The notes under the pieces were generated by a model, which worked only from the letters and a program-made list of their open reading frames with translations, did no database searches and was not told the DNA's origin. Below, one piece after another: positions 54,798-64,000 of a DNA stretch of 64,000 nt. The translations under genes were made by a program, and so were the position numbers. Position 1 is the stretch's first letter, and every line of letters starts with the position of its first letter. Source of the stretch: Plazaster borealis (taxonomy: Eukaryota > Echinodermata > Asteroidea > Forcipulatida > Labidiasteridae); the NCBI GenBank assembly GCA_021014325.1, contig CM037457.1, forward strand, positions 10,854,538 through 10,918,537, in the 5' to 3' direction.

Positions 54798-54842
54798 TAT
54801 TTTTTTCCAAAGGAGTGGCACATATGGAACACCATACTCCCT

Positions 54843-56486
54843 AAAAACAATTCGCTAATAAATGCAGTTTCAGAATTTTTAAGTGGACGGAACACTTTCA
54901 TCAGGTTGATGCTAGGTTTACTTAACACAGTAAACGATTACTTGAAATAGTAATAATTGAAATCGGATAAGTTAAGGCAATAAACGATAACTTGAATTAG
55001 TAATCATTGAAATCGGATAAGGTAAGGCATTCAATAATGCAGTGATTATAGGTCTTGGTTACGAATTACTGCCGAGCTGAAAGCTAATCCGTACACGTTC
55101 GTTAAATCGTCTGCCATTTTCGACGATCGTGTCTCTCAAATCCCGATGTGCCGTGGTGAGAGCACATTGTCCGGCTGGACGGACACCTTGAGGCATCCAC
55201 ATGCCGTTGTCCAATTTCAGCCTGCAATCTCACATCCTCCATCAAGTTCTGATTGATTATTGATTTTCCATGCAACATCCAGCCTTAGTCGACTGAGCAA
55301 GTCATCTCAACTCCTTTTTTCTCTCTCTCAACAACATAGGGAATCTATCCAAATCATAGTTGAGTCAAACATTCCAGTCAACTAAACATTGTTGACCTTG
55401 TTTATTTTTAAACATGGCGATCATTTGCATTGCCCTGGGGGATCAGGGTAGCTGCCTGAGATCATGGGTGGCGGGAGGCAGTAAGGTATAGATCCACGCA
55501 GGAGCATACAGCCGTAAAATGATATCCCCTGGTCACTTTAACACGTTCGCATGAGGACATCTGAAGTTGTGAAAGATCTTACTGGCTGAATGCAAACATT
55601 ATTTGACTCTTTAAATAATGATTTTTCTTCATCCTACTTCTCCAAATTTAGAGAAAAACAAACCTCTTCTCTTTTTTAAACCAAGCTTGTTGAGTAAATC
55701 CGTATTAGTAAAAAACAACAAGGAGCGAGCGAAATGTTTTCATGAGATTTTTCAAAGTGTGCAATATCTTTTTAAACTATGTCTTCATCAACAAATTGAT
55801 TTTAGAAAAATGGATTTCACAAATCCCCCGCATGTCTAATTTGTCCATACATTCCAAGTGCAGACTCAACTGAACTCTGCCAAAACATCCGTCTGTAGTA
55901 TCAAGTTACAGTGTGTAGACAGCGAAGTGCTAATCAATAAATACATGGTCCAAAGCATTTTAAAAATAAATCCGGGAAGATGTCGAGAAAAATGAACTCT
56001 CAGCTTGAGTCATGTTTAGATTGATGTGGAGTGATTTGCCTAGGGACGTCATCACGCCCGACATACCTCCTTCCTTCGCTCGTCCCCCTTATACACAAAG
56101 CGCAGTCTCGATAAGCTCATTGATTGGGGGTGTCAGCTCTCCGGAAGAGGCGTGTAGATCTAGACGAGCCAAAGCGTTCTTGATATTATTACAGATCATC
56201 GACAGACATGGTTTATCCACACGCACCATCGCAACGCTCAAAACTTCATCACTTGCTGGTGTCGATGAATTGCAGAGATTGTTTTTGTTTGATTCCTGCA
56301 CTGTAAATTATTCAAACAATTAAATTTGGCTTAAATTTGGTTGTGTGGTGTAGAAGATTATGAAGAATAACCCTATAATGATATCGCATCCTTGTAACAA
56401 ACACAGTTATGTTTTATATTTTCCTTTTATGGAATAATCTCTCTGCCATCTGAATCATGCATCAATTATTTCTTCCTAAATAAAAT
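54843..56486. other. Intergenic region with a 51-bp tandem duplication
   Basis: AGTAAACGATTACTTGAA and AATAAACGATAACTTGAA start units at about 54928 and 54979, both followed by TTGAAATCGGATAAG. No gene was recognised in the remainder. Confidence 0.55.
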
Positions 56487-56878
56487 TTAAAGGTATGTAG
56501 GATTGGTAGAGCTGACAACATAGTTGCAGACAGTTTTCATGTTTTGTGTGATCAACCATAATATACATGAAATAACAAACCTATGGAAATTTGGGCTTAA
56601 TCCGTTGTTTGAGTCAGGAGATAAATAGTGAAAAACCATGCACAAGTTTCAGCATGTACACACATTGTTATTCGTTTTGGTTGTAACATTTGATATCACC
56701 CTTTTCCCTTTTTAAAGTTTTTTTGAGATACGGTTTTTTAAATAGGCCATACTTCATTCCATAGAAACAAAATTCACAGCATTTTTTTCTTCTAGTTTGA
56801 ACTTCATAATCAGTATGCTTTCAGACTAAAATTAGACAATATTTGTTTATCCATACAAATCCTGTATAATACCTTTAA
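56487..56878. mobile_element. Degenerate TTAA-flanked MITE
   Basis: TTAA at 56487-56490 and 56875-56878 with AAAGGTATGTAGGATTGG and the complement of AAAGGTATTATACAGGATTTG. The interior has CATGAAATAACAAACCTATG, resembling the 34150 copy. Confidence 0.6.
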
Positions 56879-59800
56879 CCACCGTTTGTCTTAAGTGATT
56901 GACTTCATCCCTTTTGTATAATTCCTCTTTGATTGAAACGGCGTCATCACATACAAATATTTATTATTTATTCAAGGGAAAGCTTTTTAATAATTTGAAG
57001 CAGATTATGTTGACAGTAGATTTGGGATGCATCACAAGAGTAGATTTCGAAGCTGAAAGGCTGTCAGTGTTGCTTTTTTTTGGGGGGGGGGGGTTGAAGG
57101 GATGTTTCTTATGTTTCTATTGGATGTCTGTAATAAACTAATTCCAACACGAAGCGATTTGTGTGATTCCAAAAGAGGCCGGGTATGTTCGTCAAATTTG
57201 CTAGTTTAAAAGCTAAACGGTCCAAATTCATTTTTACTATTTTTTTTCAGAATTGTTTGTCTTAATAAAAAATTAAAATATCAACTACAATAACAACCAA
57301 CCGGAAAACGCACAAAGGTTTTCGCATAATGCCATGGAAAATGCACAAAATATACATGTAAAATGCAAATTAATTTGTAAGATAATGTTGGGATCACAGC
57401 AATAATTCATTTTTTGTTTTTACTTAATTACCACTTATCATTTGCGGATTTATTTTTGTGAAATACATTAAATGAAAGCATGCAACTTTCTTGATTCTAT
57501 CAAAATAGCTATTTTAAAAAATTAAAATCTAATTTTTGGGTCAAATGTGTCAACAATCGGACCTAACATCTTTAAATATGGTGGTTGGCACTTTGATGAG
57601 GTTCAATTCGTTACTTTAGACCTTACTTGTAGTTTCTGACCATGTTCAATTCAAGTGACTTCGGCTGCGTCTACGGCTCTGGTCAGTGGCTGCAGTGACA
57701 ACGTTACAGGACTTTTCAGCGATCCGGCCATAGCCCTTGCAAAAGCCGGACACGACTGGGAGCCGTGTTGATAGCGCCCTCCTGTGATTTTACCTCATGT
57801 AATTGCAGTCGTCTTAGTCTTATTATCGTCAGTTCATTTTTCTTGTAACCCAGCCCAGATAAAACAAAATAACACAACTTAACGACAGTTCTTGAGGTCC
57901 TGTGATCCACTCATAGTTTTTTCCCCTAATATTGGTTGAACTGTTATCTGTCTCGTATTATCTTCAATTTCATATGACTTGGCATATTTTTTAATGTACA
58001 CATTTTGTACAGGATATTCCAACGATAGAGGTCGCTACAGGCGAATCACAGTGGGTGGAGTTTCATGGTCTGTATCTTTACGTTGCCTGGAGAGGGCGTT
58101 GTGTAAGAAACACTAAAAGTATGAGCCCACAAGCCCTCAGAATCGTATTATATGCGCCGGTAGACTGTGAAACGACCAAAATACACTATGAATATAAGTT
58201 AAACTGTGAACCTTTTAAGAGGACTTGATCTATAAAGGAAACATTTTTACCCGACATCTGAAAAAAATATTCAAAAGGAATCTATTTAATTATTCCATTT
58301 TGGCTACCCGTAACCCCCCCCCCCATCAATCTCCTTCCCAGCTAGAGCTTCGGTTCTAGCTTAATAGTGTCCTTGCGCTTTGGGTGGGGTTTCAAACCGG
58401 CGAAGTCGAGCTCGAGGCAAGAGCCCAAACTGAAAAGAGCCATGCTTCAAGAATCCACCAAAACAATCCTCCCCATCTTATGGTATCCGTACCCTATGTT
58501 TTGCCAATATACTTTACTGCAACATTCAACTGTAATCTCAAATCGGGGGTTGGATTTTGGAGGATTTTTGTAAAAGGTAAAATGAAATCGATTTTTTTTT
58601 AAACCTTAGCACTTGTTCTATTTATAGATATCAACAATCAATTCATTTTGATTTTTTTTTCGTGTTTATAACTCTTAGGCCTATCTGCTGCAACATTTGC
58701 TTTATTTTTTTACTGCAAAAACTACTGGTAGGCCAAATTATAAATGAGACTTGAAATTGATTGTCCGACTTTTGGCATGTAACTACAGCAAGTGCTTACG
58801 ACTGAATGTAACAAGGCTGAAAACAAGTGACGAATTATTTTAAAACATTACACTTTTCTAACTCGTTCAGTTGCCAATCAATCAATAAAACTTAATTTAC
58901 TTCGAAGTGAAATTGACTTCAACGTGCCTCGGGGGTTTAGCCCTCTCTGTTGATTCAAACAAAGGGTCTGGAGCTTCAATTATCCTCAACATTCCCAAAT
59001 TAAAATGTTGCGTAAATATGCAAGTCAAACACCAACCTGCTAAAGACGGACGCATGTCAATCAAATAATTCAATGCAGTTTGCAGAACTGTGGACTGAGC
59101 ATGGCTAGACATCGTTATGTACATTTATGCGTGACCCGGAATCTGACATACCAGTAATGCCCGCGTCGATCGTGACAAGTGACTAAGATATAGCGCATTT
59201 GTGTCTGTTGATTCATTCAAAAAATACCTTTTAGAGTATGGTTCCATAAAAGATGTTCACTTTACTTATCCCTTTGGCGGTTCTGTTGTTAATTGCTTTG
59301 CCAAAATGTTCTTCCGATCCAACATTTGAAGGTAGATCTAAAACATGTTGAAGTACGAGAGGAACAATAAACAAGAACCTAATGCATCGTTTACGGGGTA
59401 GTAAACATTTCAAAGTTAACTTATCTCTCAAGGAGTGAGTTCTCGAACATACGGGGAATTTCACACAGTCTATATTTAAGCATCTCCTAAAGCTAAAGTT
59501 GTGGTTCAAATTGTGTTTCTGTTCCATTCCGTCATAAAGAACCTAAGGCTCATCACTACACTGGCTCCAGTCAGTCTATACTGTCAAATGACAATTACCA
59601 AAATAACCAATGGGCATTTTGGGATAGTTCTGTACCCATCTGTTGATATTAAACATTAAAGGCGATGAATTACAGTCGATTCTTCTTCCAACATTACCAC
59701 AGTATAAGGTAACCTGTTGGCAGTATTTGGCTAATCCGTGAATGCCGAGGCGAAATTATCGTTGATTTTAACAAGTAAGGGAAATTGTTCATGGGGTGAT

Positions 59801-62800
59801 TCAAGTATCTTGTTCAGAACGGTTCAGGCAAAACTGTTTACCACACCACAAATCCCAAAGGCTACTTATACTGAACGTAATTATATCACTACAAAGCACC
59901 TATGGGTCTCGATTGTTATTAAAGTTGCCTTTCTGAATTACCGATTAAGCCAAGTCCGGCTTGAAGGGCTGTTATGCTGGATTGCGTGGCCAGACGGACA
60001 GACACTGTTCAAGAAATCCACTGCCATTTATTCGGACACAGAACAAGCTGTATCCCCTTCTCCTCTTGATATTTAAATGATCCATGATAGAAAACAGTAA
60101 TGATTGATACTAATAATTACAACATTTTAATAAAGCGCCCAAATCATGCAGGCATGCTACAGGGCGCTGAGCATAGTTGTATCAAAGAAATGGCACTGGA
60201 TAGTTAAAAGCTAAATTTATGGACAAATTGAAATAAATTAAGATAACTGAATTATAACAAGTAGGAAGTAAAACATAACAAATCAAATTTACATTCAACC
60301 TGTAGTAATAAGAGGATAAAATAATATTAAATTGATTGGATAAAATACAGAACATTATCAAACAGATAGAGGTCACTCAGGTTCAAAATTAAGCTACTCT
60401 GTTTTTTTCATATACACCTTCAAAGCGAACGTATACCTTTTTTTGAACCGTTCGATCGTTTAAATCCTATATAAATGCATGTAGATAATTATAAACAATA
60501 CAATTTTAACTGAAAATTTCATCTCAAAAGGCGGTAGAGTTTTTGAGATAATCGCCGCGGTTATGTCCACGCAAGAAGAATAATCCGTAATTGGAACACA
60601 CAATTTGAGAAACGTGTCTGTATAACTTTTCTCAAATTCAAATTTTGGTGGATAAAAACTGATGTAATTTAATAACCACATCACTTCGAAGTGAAATGAT
60701 TCTCAAAATGCTTTATACTGTCGAAAGCTGCTGTACTTCTAATCAAGTAAGTTTTTATTGCCATTAATTTTAAGAGTAATTACCAAACGTACCTTCCTTT
60801 TAAAAGTCATGATGAGTAATCTGATTTGAAAAAGCAAAAATAGAATATAATTGATACTATATTCAATTGTTGTGAGAAATATTTCTGTCTGAAATAATCT
60901 CAAGGGAGAGAAACTATTTCTTCGATCGAAACATTCGTTTTTCAGTGTTTACACGAAACATCAAGCAGCCAAAGATGAAAGGTGCTCATGTTGGATGTTT
61001 GCTGTGCTTTTTTGACAGGGGAATATCAGGAATGAATGTGCTCCTTCCAAATCCAATTACGCATCATTCCTTTAAAATGTAACTTAGTGATCTATTAGTT
61101 GCACTATCCCGAGGTTACCCGAGTGCCAACCTGTTTTGACAGATGTCATATGAAAAAAAGAGCTATCCTGTGATACGACTATGAAGTGTCATGATACTAG
61201 AAATTGCTTTTAGACCCCCATAACCCCAGTGAGTTACTTTGGAAAGAAATCGAACAGCCGTCAGCAATTTCTAACAATTTTATCAGGTCGGTTTTTATGC
61301 CACCGGAATGATTACTCTTCTGTAATTAAACCACAAATTTTGTTGATGGATCGATTAAAGTTCCAACGCTTTAGCTTCATTGTTCCCGCCTTGCAAGGTA
61401 TCACTTGACATATCCCCTTGTCGTGTAATGATGTCCTTGCAGTCAGGCAATGGTATCTTTCATTTCCTGGTATTTCTTTATATCCTATTTATTATTTTGA
61501 TCTAAATAACAAGCTGCACTTTGTAATACTGATACTCATCTGACCTGATTCGTTTCTGTTTTATAGCAATATCTTGCTGAATGTTATAATGGCTGAAGCC
61601 ATTTCCATGTTCAACCTCGTTGCCAAACGCCGTTCCTGTATAGTATGACAAACACGATTTGGTATCCTCACCTCTGATAATTTAACAATGATATAGCCGA
61701 AGGGCTTGGGACGATAAAGCTACTCCGTTTGAATTGAACTGTTGTGCTGAGGGAAATACAGAATGGCCCTCTCAAATTTGCATTTGATTGACTTGGGAGA
61801 AACTGTGTCATTATGGGGGTTTCAAACGAAATTGAAAATCCAATTATACGTAAGGCGAACATTCCCTTAAAATTGTACACCAAATTGTGTCAAAACCTTT
61901 CTGCATTTTTATTTAAAAAGTAACAGCAAAACTGGACACATAAAGTGCGAAAATGTCTGAAACTTGCACCACTGAAGGTAAAGTTACTACTTATGTATTT
62001 CGAACCTTATCAAATGTAACAAGTCGATACTGTGAACTGCTCAGTTTTATGCTCGACGTTGTAGCACCATTAACACAACCCACGGTGCTCAAATTGTGAG
62101 CGCTACCATTCTTTACAGAATTATCTTTTCTTCTTTTACTCGACATATTTGTTTGTGTCAATGTTGAAATGGGGCAGCCTTTCAAAGAAGATTGTGTTCG
62201 TGCTGCCAAATCCGAATCATTTGCGTAGGTTGATGTTCGAATAGATTGATACCTTATTCACTGAAAAAGCACTTTCAAAGTGCTTTTAAAAAAAGACAAC
62301 TAAAAAGAAGATACAAGATTAGGATGAATTTGAATACAACTTGGAAGAATTATCTTCCTTCGACGAGGACTCAACAAAATCAATCATTTAACAGCATACG
62401 AGTCAGTATTACACCTTTTGAAAATGTCAACTTGTAGACCTACACATTTTTACATAATCCTTTCATGCATCCCCGCGCGAACTCTTGAAAACTTAATTTC
62501 AACCTTTTTCTCAAGATGTTCACACGTTAATATCGCCCCTGAAGCAACAATTTTGATCGACTGACCTTTTTTTGTTTCTCTTGGAGCATTTTTTCCCCCT
62601 GAAAAACACAACCATTACCGATCGTCTGAAAGCTTCTTCCGCTAAAACATTGCATTTTGGTTTTTGTTGGCATACTACGTAAACAGATCACGTGCACCCT
62701 GTAATGGAAACACGTTTCGTCTGTTTGCTCATCTGCCTTCACCGGTTGGGCACGGGAAGAGGGTGCTATAACCTAATTCCTGTGTCGCATGCCATAGTTA

Positions 62801-63166
62801 CGCAGTTTGCTGCGTAAATGTTTGAATACATATAACCACGATGGGGAAATGTGAGCCTGTAAAACTTGCTTGAGTTACCGAGACAATCTTCCACCCCGTT
62901 GAATTATTGTGTTCTCCTGAAGCAACGGGTGCAAGTCATTCCGGGTAAACGCACAAACTGGCAAGGCATTTGCTTTGCAAGTTTGTGCTTTGAATTCAAT
63001 GGAACTGCCAGCGTCAACACAGCTAACTTACACTGCGAGTTTTAAATCTTAGACCACCAAACACTTCCGCCCTAAAAGCTGAGCTGAGCACTTACACAAA
63101 TGAATTCTAAATTCGATTCAATCAAATTTAGAATTAGTATGGTTTTTTGTTTATTTTATTTGTTGT
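56879..63166. other. Long intergenic region without a supportable gene
   Basis: About 6.3 kb. Noted: G run near 57083, C run near 58313, a retroposon-like 3' tail on the minus strand at about 60115-60172 (GGGCGCTTTATT), and a repeat remnant with TTTTCAGCGATCCGGCCA near 57712. Open frames are short and match no family. Confidence 0.5.
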
Positions 63167-63432
63167 TTAGAGGCCCTGTACACTATATTTCTGCCTGAAA
63201 ATGCTATCGTTTCTGAGAAATGAGTAAAACAATAGTTTTTATCACGCGCGACAAAAACTCGATGTTTGAAAAAAACAGAAAACACATAAGGTCTCTTTTC
63301 ACTATTTTCTCGTGACCTCGATGACCAATTGAGCTCAAACTTTCACAGGTTTGTTTGTTCATGCATATGTTGAATCACACAAAATGTGGACACTGATTTT
63401 GAGCTGTTACCAAAAGTTTACAATACCTTTAA
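63167..63432. mobile_element. TTAA MITE, 34150-type, inverted
   Basis: The reverse complement of 34150-34479, with TTTCTGAGAAATGAGTAAAA and TTTCTCGTGACCTCGATGA. It ends CAATACC followed by TTAA at 63429-63432; the left TTAA has become TTAG. Confidence 0.78.
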
Positions 63433-64000
63433 CACTTGCTATAATACGAAGGATAGTTTTACAGTTTTATGGTTGAAAACTTTATTTTAAAGTTGAGTCA
63501 ATCATAATCTTAACAACTCCCAGCTTGTAAGCCCAGTCGTCAGTTCAAAAATGGATTCTGCGAACAAACTGTACGTAATGACGTCACCCATAGTTTTAGG
63601 ACGTTGCCCAGAAACAAGATCAACAACTTGCGTCTGAGACAAAGCCAAGGAGCTTAAAACTCCGAAGAAATGATTTGATTGCTCTCGACAAGAGCACGGT
63701 GCTTGAAACGAGTCTAAGTAGTACTGAAAAGTAGGTTGATGGATATAGATACGGAAGAAGTGAATATAGAGGACTTGAAGTTTGGTACATGGACTCGGAT
63801 CTAAAGATAAATATTAACTAGGTACACTCTGTAGCTCATCACTTTGTGATCGAACCAAGTGGGTGTTTGGTATAGAGAAAGCTTGAATAGTCTGAGTTGT
63901 TTAACCCGCTTAATAAACGAGTCTTAAAGATAAGAGATGTACAATTGTTGTTAGTCGACATAAATTAACATATTTGTTTGCATCTTAGTATAGTGAATAC
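63433..64000. other. Unassigned sequence at the right edge
   Basis: No gene or bounded repeat was recognised. Confidence 0.45.

Larger units (their letters stand above)
52185..54836. mobile_element. Foldback element B: TATGGTG ends, 6-bp target duplication, CGTCGC-poly(T) arrays (2652 bp)
   Basis: The left arm 52185-52850 and right arm 53681-54836 are inverted copies. Ends are TATGGTGTTCCATATGTGCC and its complement, flanked by CTCCCT (52179-52184 and 54837-54842). About 45 bp in, each arm has an array of CGTCGCA followed by 9-12 T. Further in both share GGTCACGTGACC and ACGCGCGCGT. The right arm carries an extra insert (about 53764-54279). The centre contains TTAA MITEs. No transposase is encoded. 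Confidence 0.85.

Noticed and set aside
54439..54950. Lys-rich and Phe-rich open frames of up to 159 codons
   Set aside because: They are the same array artefact in the right arm, including spurious extensions into flanking sequence.
56012..56323. 103-codon open frame
   Set aside because: No family resemblance and no exon signals. An overlapping frame exists on the other strand.

Overview
This is a eukaryotic, AT-rich, repeat-dense animal genome window with introns. Three things suggest a marine deuterostome, most likely an echinoderm and probably a sea star. These are a Ty3/gypsy element with the Gmr1-type pol order (integrase before reverse transcriptase), known from deuterostomes; tRNA-derived SINEs; and TTAA-flanked MITEs of a kind I recall from sea-star genomes. 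The species assignment is inference.

Host genes are few. The left end (1218-5282, + strand) carries the last five coding exons of an SLC6-family Na+/Cl- coupled transporter, with joins that stay in phase and a stop inside a 53-54 bp minisatellite. Two apparently intronless class A GPCR genes lie on the minus strand at 12393-13469 and 37574-38668. They are paralogues about 24 kb apart, and the first has lost the Arg of the DRY motif. A broken ORF (19009-19448) of unknown family has a frameshift and an in-frame stop.

Most of the rest is mobile DNA. The largest element is a 6.7 kb LTR retrotransposon (43509-50208, minus strand) with near-identical LTRs, primer-binding site, polypurine tract, 4-bp target duplication and two frame breaks; it sits inside an older palindromic MITE. 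A 516-bp solo LTR (21965-22480) sits in one unit of a 387-bp tandem duplication. Several non-autonomous DNA elements have readable ends. Two foldback elements (41092-42285 and 52185-54836) share TATGGTG termini, 6-bp target duplications and CGTCGC-rich arrays just inside the ends. A 1600-bp element (27646-29245) has 16-bp ends and a 9-bp duplication. There is a hAT-type MITE (8870-9214), a 205-bp CAGGGGCGG element, a pair of TA-flanked elements in opposite orientation around the second GPCR, and many TTAA-flanked MITEs.

No CRISPR array, operon, rRNA or convincing functional tRNA gene was seen. Coordinates of repeat ends were read by eye and may be off by a few bases. Long intergenic stretches hold no gene that I can support.
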